DNA from: Actinomycetes bacterium
GTDB lineage: Bacteria > Actinomycetota > Actinomycetes > Mycobacteriales > Mycobacteriaceae
Reading direction: 5' to 3'
Length of the DNA: 53,604 bases
Assembly (NCBI GenBank): GCA_022601135.1
Contig: JAHZJB010000119.1
Coordinates: 1 to 53,604, forward strand
The translations under genes and the position numbers were made by a program. Position 1 is the stretch's first letter; every line of letters starts with the position of its first letter. The notes beneath the pieces were generated by a model. It saw nothing but the letters and a program-made list of their open reading frames with translations, had not been told where the DNA came from and ran no database searches. Positions 8,053-16,590 of the stretch are shown in pieces.

Positions 8053-9569
8053 TGCGCAGCATCGAGGGTAGGACTGATCGGGTCGTTGTGGTCGGTGCCG
8101 GGCTGTCCGGTCTGTCGGCCGCTTTGTACCTGGCTGGGCGCGGACGCAGCGTCACCGTCGTCGAACGCGATGCGGTGCCGGGCGGGCGAGTCGGGCGCGC
8201 CGACATTGCCGGATATCGCCTGGACACCGGCCCGACAGTGCTCACCATGCCCGACATCATCGATGACGCCATGGCGGCAGTCGGCGAGACACTGACCGAC
8301 CGTCTCGAGTTGTTGCCGGTGCACCCCGCCTACCGGGCCATGTTCGCCGACGGCAATTCCCTGGCCGTGCACACTGACGCGGCCGCGATGTACGCCGAGA
8401 TCGAACGCTTCGCCGGAACCGGCGAGGCCGACGACTACTTGCGGCTGCGTTCGTGGCTGACCAAGCTCTACCAGACAGAGTTCGACGGATTCATCGGCGC
8501 CAACTTCGACTCACCGCTGTCGCTGCTGACTCCTCAGTTGGCGCGCCTGATCGCACTCGGAGGCTTCAGGCGCTGGGAGAAGGTGATCGGCCGCTTTCTG
8601 TCCGACGAGCGGCTACTTCGGGTGTTCACCTTCCAGGCCCTCTACGCTGGCGTGCCGCCGCAGAGCGCGCTGGCGGTGTACGCGGTCATCGCCTACATGG
8701 ACACCATTGCCGGGGTGTACTTCCCGCGTGGTGGGATGCGGGCACTACCCGACGCCATGGCCGCGGCGGCAACCGCGGCCGGGGTCGAATTCGTCTACGA
8801 GTCACCGGTATCGGAGCTGGAGCGAAGCGGATCGAGGATAACCGCGGTGCGCACCCAGACTGGTCAGCGCATCGCCGCGGACGCTGTCGTGCTCACCACC
8901 GAGCTTCCCGACACCTATCGACTGCTCGGCCGCACACCCCGCCGGCTGATGAAACTGCGTCCGGCACCGTCGGCGGTGGTCGCTCACGTCGGATGCCGTT
9001 CGGTGGGCAGTGACATCGGGGATATCGGGCACCACACCATCGTTTTCGGCGAGGCGTGGAAGCAGACCTTCGGCGACATCATCGAACGCGGGCGTGTCAT
9101 GCGCGACCCGTCACTGCTGGTGACCCGACCGACGGCGAGTGATCCGAGCCTGGCACCGCCCGGCCGAGACTTGCTCTACGTGCTGGCACCGGCACCCAAC
9201 ACCGAAGTGGGGCAGATAGATTGGGATTCCACCGGGCCGGGCTACGTCGAGGATATGCTCGGCGTCATATCCGAACGGCTACCCCAATTCGGTGACGACT
9301 TCGAGTTGTTGCACGCGGTGACTCCCGCGGACTGGAGCCGGCAGGGAATGGCCGCGGGCACGCCATTCGCGCTGGCGCACACGTTCGGCCAGACCGGACC
9401 ATTCCGTCCGGCCAACACCGTCCGCGGTATCGAGAACGTGGTGTTGGCCGGCTCGTCGACCGTACCCGGAGTGGGCGTACCGACCGCGGTGATATCAGGG
9501 CGTTTGGCGGCCGACCGGGTCACCGGAGTAGCGACCCGCCGCACTGATCGAGAGGTGTACCAACGATGA
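8052..9569 (+). CDS. crtI: Phytoene desaturase
   Basis: A 505-residue CrtI-type FAD-dependent desaturase that introduces the double bonds turning phytoene into lycopene. The N-terminal FAD motif is VVVVGAGLSGLSAALYLAG at about residues 11-29, followed by the GGRVGR segment and YRLDTGPTVLTMPDI, a strong CrtI signature. The C-terminus has NVVLAGSSTVPGVGVPTAVISG, the conserved flavin-contacting stretch of this family. The ATG overlaps the crtE stop, and the gene's own TGA overlaps the crtB ATG. Length and motifs are normal. Confidence 0.93.
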   Translation: MRSIEGRTDRVVVVGAGLSGLSAALYLAGRGRSVTVVERDAVPGGRVGRADIAGYRLDTGPTVLTMPDIIDDAMAAVGETLTDRLELLPVHPAYRAMFADGNSLAVHTDAAAMYAEIERFAGTGEADDYLRLRSWLTKLYQTEFDGFIGANFDSPLSLLTPQLARLIALGGFRRWEKVIGRFLSDERLLRVFTFQALYAGVPPQSALAVYAVIAYMDTIAGVYFPRGGMRALPDAMAAAATAAGVEFVYESPVSELERSGSRITAVRTQTGQRIAADAVVLTTELPDTYRLLGRTPRRLMKLRPAPSAVVAHVGCRSVGSDIGDIGHHTIVFGEAWKQTFGDIIERGRVMRDPSLLVTRPTASDPSLAPPGRDLLYVLAPAPNTEVGQIDWDSTGPGYVEDMLGVISERLPQFGDDFELLHAVTPADWSRQGMAAGTPFALAHTFGQTGPFRPANTVRGIENVVLAGSSTVPGVGVPTAVISGRLAADRVTGVATRRTDREVYQR

Positions 9570-10510
9570 TCGGATCTGAACTCGACGCCGCCGGTCTGCG
9601 CGATCCGTCATTGCGCGAGGCCTTTCGGGAATGCCGCAAGATCAACGCACGCCACGGCAAGACCTTCTTCCTGGCCACCCGGTTGCTGGCGCCGCGGCAG
9701 CGCCCTGCGGTGCACGCGCTCTACGGTTTCGCCCGGAGCGCCGACGACGTCGTCGACGACTTCGACGCCCGCGGCACGGAAGTGCGCGGTGAACAGCTCC
9801 AGACGTTGTCCACCCGGTTGTTCAATTCCCTTGTGGAGAACCAACCGTGCGGCGACGACCCGACCTTGACCGCGGTGGTGCATACCGCGCGCGAATACGA
9901 CATCGAATGGAGTCTCTTCGATGACTTCCTTACGTCGATGCGGATGGACCTGACCGTCACCGACTATCCGGATCGCGCAGCATTGGACCGCTACATGTAC
10001 GGGTCGGCGGAAGTGATTGGGCTGCAGCTGTTGCCGATCCTCGGCACCGTCGGACCTCGCGAGGACGCCGCACCGCACGCGGCGGCACTCGGAAAAGCGT
10101 TTCAGCTGACCAACTTCATCAGGGATGTCGACGAGGACCTGCGCCGCGGCAGGGTGTACCTGCCCGCCGACGAACTAGCCGCCCACGGTGTTGATCGTGA
10201 GTTGCTGAGTTGGTGTCAGCGCAACAAGCGAACCGACCCTCGGGTACGTCAAGCGTTGATGGACCAACACGCCGCCGCACGTGCGGTTTACGCCAAGGCG
10301 CGGCCGGGTATCGAGCAGCTTGCTCCGGTATCGCGCCCGTGCGTCGCGGCGGCGTTGACGCTGTATTCAGAGATACTGCAGCGGATCGAGGATATCGATT
10401 TCCAGATCTTCGACCAGCGTGCCACGGTGGGCAAAGCCCGACGACTCAGCGTCGCCAGCCGTGGAATCGTCCGGTCGTGGGGTGCACGGCTGAGGCACGG
10501 GAGCAGGTGA
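9566..10510 (+). CDS. crtB: Phytoene synthase
   Basis: A 314-residue squalene/phytoene synthase joining two GGPP head-to-head to phytoene. Hallmarks are KTFFLATRLLAPRQRPAVHA near the start, the first Asp motif in YGFARSADDVVDDFD, the second signature GKAFQLTNFIRDVDEDLRRGRVYLP (about residues 175-200) and LYSEILQRIED. The start is ATG at 9566 in an ATGA overlap with crtI. It ends in a GTGA overlap with the next gene, so translation of the operon is probably coupled. Confidence 0.95.
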   Translation: MIGSELDAAGLRDPSLREAFRECRKINARHGKTFFLATRLLAPRQRPAVHALYGFARSADDVVDDFDARGTEVRGEQLQTLSTRLFNSLVENQPCGDDPTLTAVVHTAREYDIEWSLFDDFLTSMRMDLTVTDYPDRAALDRYMYGSAEVIGLQLLPILGTVGPREDAAPHAAALGKAFQLTNFIRDVDEDLRRGRVYLPADELAAHGVDRELLSWCQRNKRTDPRVRQALMDQHAAARAVYAKARPGIEQLAPVSRPCVAAALTLYSEILQRIEDIDFQIFDQRATVGKARRLSVASRGIVRSWGARLRHGSR

Positions 10511-10857
10511 GTGTGGACCGCTGGCAGTACCTGTTGGTACTCGGCGCCTGCCTCCTGATCACTGCTCCGCTGGAACTGTTCGGCCGCGGCGTCTACCGTC
10601 AGCCGCGCCGCTTGCTCGCAGCCCTGCTTCCGGTCGCCGCAGTGTTCCTGATCTGGGACGCCATCGCGGTTGCCGGCGGCGTCTGGTGGTACAACCCGCG
10701 CTACATCCTGGGCTTGATCGCACCCGGTGATCTGCCGCTGGAAGAAGTGTTGTTCTTCGTGGTTATTCCATTGTGCGGGCTGCTCACCTACTCCGCCGTC
10801 GATGCCCTCCTCCCGAAGCTCATCAAGTGGCGCGGGAAGAGCGGGGCGAAGCGTTGA
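10507..10857 (+). CDS. crtYc: Lycopene cyclase subunit (CrtYc type)
   Basis: A 116-residue membrane protein with about three helices and the heterodimeric lycopene-cyclase pattern (VWWYNPRYILGL, then LPLEEVLFFVVIPLCGLLTY). The PxEE segment is the conserved, probably catalytic, motif of the CrtYc/CrtYd and CarRA-type cyclases. It works with the next gene product to close beta-ionone rings on lycopene. The start is the GTG overlapping the crtB stop (GTGA); there is no better one. Confidence 0.88.
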   Translation: MSVDRWQYLLVLGACLLITAPLELFGRGVYRQPRRLLAALLPVAAVFLIWDAIAVAGGVWWYNPRYILGLIAPGDLPLEEVLFFVVIPLCGLLTYSAVDALLPKLIKWRGKSGAKR

Positions 10858-11183
10858 ACGGGCTCGGATACACGCTTCCCGCGGTCCTCGCGGTGATCGT
10901 GGTGTGCTTCCTGGAAATACGGGTATGGCGTACCGGCCTGTTCCGCCGGCCCGCATATTGGATCTCCATGGCCATCGTGTTGGGCTTCCAGATCCCGGTC
11001 GACGGCTGGTTGACCAAACTGAGTGCCCCCATAGTTATCTACAACGAACAGCACTCCACCGGGATTCGCTTCCCGCTCGACATCCCGATCGAGGACTTCC
11101 TGTTCGGCTTTGCCCTGGTGACCGCGGTACTTTTGCTCTGGGAGCGGCGCCGGCCGCGGTCGGAGGTGTCGGAGGAGCAATGA
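10854..11183 (+). CDS. crtYd: Lycopene cyclase subunit (CrtYd type)
   Basis: A 109-residue membrane protein paired with CrtYc. It has about three helices and the second conserved motif FPLDIPIEDFLFGFALVTAV (about residues 71-90), equivalent to the PLEE segment in CrtYc. The only start consistent with family length is TTG at 10854, in a TTGA overlap with the crtYc stop. The stop in turn overlaps the ATG of crtU. The two short cyclase halves are the usual arrangement in mycobacteria and other actinobacteria. Confidence 0.85.
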   Translation: MNGLGYTLPAVLAVIVVCFLEIRVWRTGLFRRPAYWISMAIVLGFQIPVDGWLTKLSAPIVIYNEQHSTGIRFPLDIPIEDFLFGFALVTAVLLLWERRRPRSEVSEEQ

Positions 11184-12709
11184 ACCAGCCGGATCCACGG
11201 CGTCAGACGTTGCCCGCCCAAGCGGGCCGCGCCGATGTCGGTTCACAGGAGGTGCCCCGGGTCGTCGTCGTCGGTGCCGGGATCGCCGGTCTTGCCGCTG
11301 CGGCCGGGCTCAGCGAACGTGGCGTCAGCGTCGACGTCGTCGAGGCGAGCGACAACCTGGGCGGACGGGTGTGCGGATGGACCGAGACCCTGTCCGATGG
11401 TTCGGTCACGGCGATGAATCGGGGTTTCCACGCGTTCTTTCGCCAGTACTACAACCTGAGATCGCTCCTGCGCCGTGCGGATCCGCACTTGAGCGCCCTC
11501 ACGCCGGTGGACGACTATCCACTGATCGATGCCATCGGGCGCAGCGACACGTTCCGCGGCTTGCCCCGGACCCCGTTGCTGAACGCGCTTGCCTTTGCGC
11601 TGCGCAGTCCGACCTTCCGGCTACGCGACCTGGTCCGCATCGACGCCAAATCCGCCGCGCCGCTGGCGATGGTATCGGTGCCCCACACCTACCACGAACT
11701 CGACGACGTCGATGCCGGTACGTTCCTTCATGACATCAACTTTCCGGATGCCGCACAGCATCTGGCCTTCGAGGTGTTCGCCCGCAGTTTCTTCGCTCGA
11801 CCGGAGAAATTGTCGGCCGCCGAGTTGGTGACAATGTTCCACATCTACTTCCTCGGCTCCAGCGAGGGGTTGTTGTTCGACGTCTCGAACGCGAACTTCG
11901 ATGTTGCACTGTGGAACCCGTTGCGCGAGTATCTGGAATCCCGTGGTGTGCGTTTCCACACCGGGCAGGCGGTCGAGAGCCTGGCCGTGTCAACCTCGGT
12001 GCAGGTGGCCGCCGAAGGCGGGACGGAATGGAACGCCGATGCGGTGGTTCTGGCTACCGACGTCGCCAACCTGCGCCGCATCGTGGCGGCATCACCTGGT
12101 CTCGGTGACGATGACTGGCGCCGGCGAGTTGCCGATCTGCACAACGCACCGCCGTTCATCGTCTTGCGGTTGTGGCTGGATCGGCCGGTCCGCAACGACA
12201 GAGCGCCGTTCATGGGTACCGGTGGACGCCCGCCACTGGACAACGTCAGCGTGTTGGAGCGCTACGAACGGGAAGCTGCGCAGTGGGCCGCCCGCACCGG
12301 CGGTTCGGTGGTGGAACTGCACGCCTACTCCGTCACCGGCACCGACGACGACGTTCGCCACGCTTTGGTGGCGCGCATGCATGAGCTCTACCCGGAAACG
12401 GCCGGTGCGTCCATCGTCGACGAGAGATTGCTGCGCCGCGACGACTGTCCCCGGTTGGCTCCGGGCGACTTCGCCCAACGGCCCGGTGTGCAGACACCCG
12501 AGCCGCGAGTGGTGCTGGCAGGGGACGGAATCCGTGTTGACCTTCCGGTGGCTTTGATGGAGCGTGCGGCGACCACCGGGTGGCTGGCGGCCAATCAACT
12601 GTTGGCCGGGTACGGTGTCGCCGGCCACGTGCTGCATACGGTTCCCAACCATGGTCGGTCGGCGCTGCTGCGCGGGTTGGCGGAGCGCGGAGTAAGTTCA
12701 CGTCGATGA
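11180..12709 (+). CDS. crtU: FAD-dependent carotenoid desaturase/methyltransferase-like (CrtU)
   Basis: A 509-residue flavoprotein with the Rossmann motif VVVVGAGIAGLAAAAGLSERG (residues about 29-49), the GGRVCGW follow-on and a C-terminal VVLAGDGIRVDLPVALMERA segment. It belongs to the CrtU/CrtI-related family. In Streptomyces griseus and Mycobacterium aurum, CrtU converts beta-ionone rings to aromatic rings, giving isorenieratene. Position directly after the cyclase genes supports this. The ATG overlaps the crtYd stop, and the TGA overlaps the ATG of the Rieske gene. The exact substrate is inferred. Confidence 0.75.
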   Translation: MNQPDPRRQTLPAQAGRADVGSQEVPRVVVVGAGIAGLAAAAGLSERGVSVDVVEASDNLGGRVCGWTETLSDGSVTAMNRGFHAFFRQYYNLRSLLRRADPHLSALTPVDDYPLIDAIGRSDTFRGLPRTPLLNALAFALRSPTFRLRDLVRIDAKSAAPLAMVSVPHTYHELDDVDAGTFLHDINFPDAAQHLAFEVFARSFFARPEKLSAAELVTMFHIYFLGSSEGLLFDVSNANFDVALWNPLREYLESRGVRFHTGQAVESLAVSTSVQVAAEGGTEWNADAVVLATDVANLRRIVAASPGLGDDDWRRRVADLHNAPPFIVLRLWLDRPVRNDRAPFMGTGGRPPLDNVSVLERYEREAAQWAARTGGSVVELHAYSVTGTDDDVRHALVARMHELYPETAGASIVDERLLRRDDCPRLAPGDFAQRPGVQTPEPRVVLAGDGIRVDLPVALMERAATTGWLAANQLLAGYGVAGHVLHTVPNHGRSALLRGLAERGVSSRR

Positions 12710-13719
12710 GCAAGGTTTCTGACCTTCGGCAGCTGAGTGCGGCCAAGTCCTGGCCGTTCGAGATCCTTCCGCGGTCGGACTGGTCATCTCAGAAGTCCAC
12801 CTACAGCGAAGCCAATCCGGCAGTGATCCGGGCGGCGGTTTCACGTGCGCAGCACCGCCCGGGCGGCAACTGGTTCGCGTTCGCGGCAAGCTCACAGATA
12901 GCGCGCAAGGCATGGGGCGGCGCTGTGAATGGGGTGCAGATTGTGGCCTGGCGGGCGGCCGATGGGGGACTACGGGTGGCGCCGCGCGCATGCCCGCATC
13001 TCGGTGCCGATCTGGCGACCGCGCCGGTAGAATGCGGGACGCTGGTGTGCCCGTGGCATGGGCTGCGGCTGTCCGATAAGCGCCACGGCACGTGGCGACC
13101 TTTCGCGTCCCACGACGACGGCGTGTTGTGCTGGGTTCGCCTCGACGCCGCCGACAGTGCCGGGGCCGGGGCGCCCACCGATGCTCCGATCATTCCGGAA
13201 CGACCGCCGGGTCCCAGACTGGCCGCGGTCGCCCGACTCGAAGGCACCTGTGAGCCTTGCGATGTCGTGGCCAACAGGCTGGATCCGTGGCACGGATCAT
13301 GGTTTCACCCGTACTCGTTTGCCCGGCTGGAGGTGCTTAGCGCGCCCCCTCCGGACGCAGACCTTCCCGAGGACTCCGATCTCTTTGTCGTCGCGGTGAC
13401 GTTTCGTATCGGCAGGCTCGGGGTGCCGGTGGTCGCCGAATTCCGCACCCCCGGCCCGCGCACCGTCGTCATGCGCATCATCGACGGCGAAGGCCAGGGC
13501 AGCGTTGTGGAGACCCATGCGACACCGCTGGGTGCCGGTCCGGATGGCCTGCCGCGCACCGCTGTCGTGGAAGCCTGCATCGCGCACTCGGATCGGCGCA
13601 ATTTCGGGAAGGCACTCATGGTCGCACCGGTGATGAGATCGTTGATGCGGCTGGCGTCGACCCGATTGTGGCGCGACGACCTTGTTTACGCGGAGCGCCT
13701 CTACGAGCTGAGATCCTGA
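12706..13719 (+). CDS. Rieske [2Fe-2S] protein, last gene of carotenoid operon
   Basis: A 337-residue protein with a Rieske cluster-binding site: CPHLGAD begins at about residue 96 and CPWHGL at about residue 114, giving the two Cys and two His ligands. The C-terminal 200 residues resemble the DUF5914-type domain found with actinobacterial carotenoid clusters. I see no mononuclear iron 2-His-1-carboxylate motif that I can assign with confidence, so it may be an electron-transfer partner or an oxygenase. The ATG overlaps the crtU stop, tying its translation to CrtU. A role in ring oxidation or aromatisation is inferred. Its 3' end overlaps the convergent idi gene by 19 bases. Confidence 0.82.
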   Translation: MSKVSDLRQLSAAKSWPFEILPRSDWSSQKSTYSEANPAVIRAAVSRAQHRPGGNWFAFAASSQIARKAWGGAVNGVQIVAWRAADGGLRVAPRACPHLGADLATAPVECGTLVCPWHGLRLSDKRHGTWRPFASHDDGVLCWVRLDAADSAGAGAPTDAPIIPERPPGPRLAAVARLEGTCEPCDVVANRLDPWHGSWFHPYSFARLEVLSAPPPDADLPEDSDLFVVAVTFRIGRLGVPVVAEFRTPGPRTVVMRIIDGEGQGSVVETHATPLGAGPDGLPRTAVVEACIAHSDRRNFGKALMVAPVMRSLMRLASTRLWRDDLVYAERLYELRS

Positions 13720-14270
13720 TCGACCCCCAGGATTCCTGCGTTGTCGAGCAGCGGAATCTGCTCGGCGGCCCAGGGGCTGATCGCCCATGGAAGTTGCGCG
13801 GCTGTCCGCAGCTGATCCCAGGTCGCCCATGCAGTGTCCATGACCTCGGCCGGGTCGACGTTGGGGGAGGCGGCGACACGGGCGCAGAAGACCGGGCAAA
13901 CCTCGTTTTCCGCCACACCGCCTGCGTCGATCGCGTGGTAGCGAAAGTCTGGAAGCACACAGCGCAATTCCATAATGTCGACCCCCAGCTCTTCGGACGC
14001 ACGGCGGGAGACCGCGTCCCGCACCTCTTCGTCGGGCGCGGGGTGTCCGCACACGGAGTTGGTCCAGATGCCTGGGAAGGCCCGCTTGGCCAGCGCCCGC
14101 CGGGTCAGCAGCACCCTGTCGGTGTCGTCGAAGAGGTAGCAGGAGAAGGCGAGGTGCAACGGCGTCGAGCCGTGATGCACGTCCGATTTCGGTGCGGTGC
14201 CGATGGGACGGCCCGCATCGTCGAGAAGGACAACCAGCTCCTGGCTGCGGACTGAGGTCATAGAGTTCAT
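13701..14270 (-). CDS. idi: Isopentenyl-diphosphate delta-isomerase
   Basis: A 189-residue type 1 IPP isomerase of the Nudix fold that interconverts IPP and DMAPP, supplying the starter for CrtE. Catalytic Cys is in TNSVCGHP and the metal/acid Glu in AENEVCPVF; the Nudix-like helix is EEVRDAVSRRASEELGV. I chose the ATG at 14270; ATG 14261 is also possible, and the in-frame ATG at 14372 would add 34 unrelated residues. It is convergent with the carotenoid operon, overlapping its last gene, and so is transcribed separately although functionally part of the pathway. Confidence 0.9.
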   Translation of the reverse strand: MNSMTSVRSQELVVLLDDAGRPIGTAPKSDVHHGSTPLHLAFSCYLFDDTDRVLLTRRALAKRAFPGIWTNSVCGHPAPDEEVRDAVSRRASEELGVDIMELRCVLPDFRYHAIDAGGVAENEVCPVFCARVAASPNVDPAEVMDTAWATWDQLRTAAQLPWAISPWAAEQIPLLDNAGILGVDQDLSS

Positions 14271-14403
14271 GGACACCACCGGATATCGCGGGTACGGACA
14301 GAAAGTGCATTCCCATTCAATGCCGTTGCTGGGTTCGTTGCCAACCTCTCGGCGGATTGGTCTGCTCGTCACCTCGATCGATTCACGGCGGTTTTACGGC
14401 GAA

Positions 14404-14423
14404 CGAGGGACTTTTGTCCCACC
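14404..14423 (+). promoter_or_regulatory. DosR-like box
   Basis: The core GGGACTTTTGTCCC (14407-14420) differs at one position from the mycobacterial DosR consensus GGGACTWWAGTCCC. It lies about 100 bases upstream of a universal stress protein gene, a classic DosR-regulon class. A much weaker match (9 of 14) follows at 14430-14443 on the other strand. The flanking bases do not match the consensus well. Confidence 0.65.
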
Positions 14424-14523
14424 GGCGCGGTTACCGTGGTCCCCTTATCGGCGACACTGCACGGCGATAGCGTGGTGTAATTCGGCGCCGTCTTCGTCGG
14501 CTACCTAGGAGGAGGCACACCCG

Positions 14524-15411
14524 ATGTCCACCCAAGCAGGAGCGCTCGGCATCGTCGTGGGGGTCGACGGTTCTGCGCCGTCGAGAGTTGCCATCGACTG
14601 GGCGGCCCGTACTGCCGCCCTGCGGCGCGCCCCGTTGACGTTGGTGTACGTGCTTCCCGGTGGGACCGTCCAGTCCTGGATCCAGGTTCCGTTGCCGGCC
14701 GCCTTCTTCGAGGACGAAGAGAAGGCCGCGCGCGAGGCGCTAAGCGATGCGCAAAGCGTCGCCGAAGCCGCGACGGCGGGGGTCGACGGGCTCAGGTTCG
14801 ACCAGAAAGTGTTATCCGGGCAGCCGGTACAGCTGCTCGCCGACCTCAGCAAAGACGCCGACATGATCGTCGTCGGCAAGCGTGGAATGGGAAAGTGGGA
14901 ACGCCGGATTCTCGGGTCGGTTAGTTCCGGGGTGGTGCAGCACGCGCACTGCCCGGTCGCGGTGATCCACGATGAGGATCCCTTGATCCCGCATCCGGCG
15001 CAGGCGCCTGTGGTTGTGGGCATCGACGGCTCTCCGGCTTCCGAGCTCGCCACCGCGCTTGCCTTCGACGAGGCCTCGCGCCGCGGAGTCGATCTGGTCG
15101 CCGTCCATACCTGGAGTGACGCCGGCTATGAACTGCCCGGCGCCGGCTGGAACGAGATCCAACCCGAAGAGGACATGCTGCTGGCTGAGCGGTTAGCGGG
15201 CTGGCAGGAGCGCTATCCGGATGTCACGGTGCGCCGCGTGGTGCATCGTGACCGACCGAGTCGGGGGCTTCTCGAAGAAGCCAAGCGCGCCCAGTTGCTG
15301 GTTGTCGGCAGCCATGGGCGAGGCGGTTTCGCCGGGATGCTGCTCGGTTCGGTGGGCTTGCAGGTGGTGCAAGGGGCGCGTATTCCGGTGATCGTGGCGC
15401 GGCGATCGTGA
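14524..15411 (+). CDS. Universal stress protein, tandem USP domains
   Basis: A 295-residue protein with two UspA domains. Domain 1 (about 8-147) opens with IVVGVDGSAPSRVAIDWA and closes with the ATP-binding loop GKRGMGKWERRILGSVSS. Domain 2 (about 158-293) opens with VVVGIDGSPASELATALA and closes with GSHGRGGFAGMLLGSVG. Both keep the G-x2-G-x9-G(S) nucleotide-binding pattern. The ribosome site AGGAGGAGG precedes the ATG well. Such two-domain proteins in mycobacteria (Rv2623 type) bind ATP and are induced in hypoxia and dormancy; the DosR-like box upstream fits this. Monocistronic. Confidence 0.93.
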   Translation: MSTQAGALGIVVGVDGSAPSRVAIDWAARTAALRRAPLTLVYVLPGGTVQSWIQVPLPAAFFEDEEKAAREALSDAQSVAEAATAGVDGLRFDQKVLSGQPVQLLADLSKDADMIVVGKRGMGKWERRILGSVSSGVVQHAHCPVAVIHDEDPLIPHPAQAPVVVGIDGSPASELATALAFDEASRRGVDLVAVHTWSDAGYELPGAGWNEIQPEEDMLLAERLAGWQERYPDVTVRRVVHRDRPSRGLLEEAKRAQLLVVGSHGRGGFAGMLLGSVGLQVVQGARIPVIVARRS

Positions 15412-15441
15412 TCAGCGGTGACCCAGTGGATGCTTCGACCG

Positions 15442-16590
15442 CTACCGCGCCGTGAGCTGTGCGTACCGAGTGAGGTGGTGGTCGGTCGACCCGAACTCGA
15501 ACTGGAGCGCCGTCAACCGCTTGAAGTAGTGCCCGATGGCCAGTTCCTCGGTCATCCCCATCCCGCCGTGCAATTGCACCGCCTGTTGTCCCACGAACCG
15601 GGCGGCCCTGCCGACGGTCGCCTTGGCGGCTGAGACGGTGCGGGCCCGTGTGGCGTCGTCGGCTTCCAGGTTGAGGATCGCCAAATACACCGCGGCCGCA
15701 GACTGTTCGACCTCCAAGTACATGTCCACCATGCGGTGCTGAAGCACCTGGAAGCTACCGATCGGTGCTCCGAATTGCCAGCGTTGCTTGCAGTACTCGA
15801 CCGTGTCGGTCAGCACCTTGCGCATGCATCCCACCGCTTCCGCGCAGATCGCCGCCGCACCCTCGTCGCGTGCCTGCGCCAGCGAAGGAAACGCGCCTCC
15901 CCGGTCGCCGAGCAGTGCAGCGTTCGGTAACCGGAGCCCCCTGAATACCATGTCCGAGGCACGCCGGTCATCGACGGTGCGGTAGTGATGCATCTCGACA
16001 CCCTGATCGATACCCACTGTGGCCGGGCTGATTTCGCCCACAAACAGTGATATGCCGTTCTCGTCCCTCCGGTGGCCCGACGTCCTTGCGGTGATCAGCA
16101 CATGGCTGGCCAACGGGGTGCTCGCCGAGACGATCTTGGCGCCGGTCAGCACCCAGCAGTCACCGTCGCGCCGGGCGACGGTCGAGACGTCGCACCAGTG
16201 CTCACCCGAGGTCGGTTCGGTGGCCGCCACCGTGACCACGGCCGACCCCGCGATGACCTTGTCCAACAGTTCGGCTGCAGCGCGGTCGCCGGCGCGACGG
16301 AGCAAACCCGCTGCAACCACCGCCGTGTCGACATACGGTTCGACCACCAGGGCATGCCCGAGAGCCTCGGCGATCAGCATCATCTCCACCGGGCCGCCGT
16401 CGCCGTACGGCTCGGGCTGCGCGGCGCCGAGGATGCCGAGCTCGTCGGCGAAAGCCCGCCAGATGTTCGGCTGCCACCCCGGGCCCGTCTTGGCGGCGGA
16501 CCGGCTCTGGTCGAGGTCGTAGCGTGTGGACAGGAACTTGTTGAGTCCGTCGCGCAGCAGTTCCTGCTCATGGTTGAGGGTGAAATCCAT
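15442..16590 (-). CDS. Acyl-CoA dehydrogenase, smaller subunit of a FadE pair
   Basis: A 382-residue acyl-CoA dehydrogenase. The N-terminal helical domain begins MDFTLNHEQELLRDGL, the middle domain has VAATEPTSGEHW, and the C-terminal FAD domain has RWQFGAPIGSFQVLQHRMVDMY and LHGGMGMTEELAIGHYFKRL. The ATG follows directly on the stop of the next gene upstream on this strand, so the two are one operon. In mycobacteria, adjacent FadE genes of this kind encode alpha2beta2 heterotetramers acting on sterol side chains or unusual acyl-CoAs. Substrate is unknown. The usual catalytic Glu segment YEGT is absent here (LQFEFGSTDHH at that place). Confidence 0.88.
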   Translation of the reverse strand: MDFTLNHEQELLRDGLNKFLSTRYDLDQSRSAAKTGPGWQPNIWRAFADELGILGAAQPEPYGDGGPVEMMLIAEALGHALVVEPYVDTAVVAAGLLRRAGDRAAAELLDKVIAGSAVVTVAATEPTSGEHWCDVSTVARRDGDCWVLTGAKIVSASTPLASHVLITARTSGHRRDENGISLFVGEISPATVGIDQGVEMHHYRTVDDRRASDMVFRGLRLPNAALLGDRGGAFPSLAQARDEGAAAICAEAVGCMRKVLTDTVEYCKQRWQFGAPIGSFQVLQHRMVDMYLEVEQSAAAVYLAILNLEADDATRARTVSAAKATVGRAARFVGQQAVQLHGGMGMTEELAIGHYFKRLTALQFEFGSTDHHLTRYAQLTAR

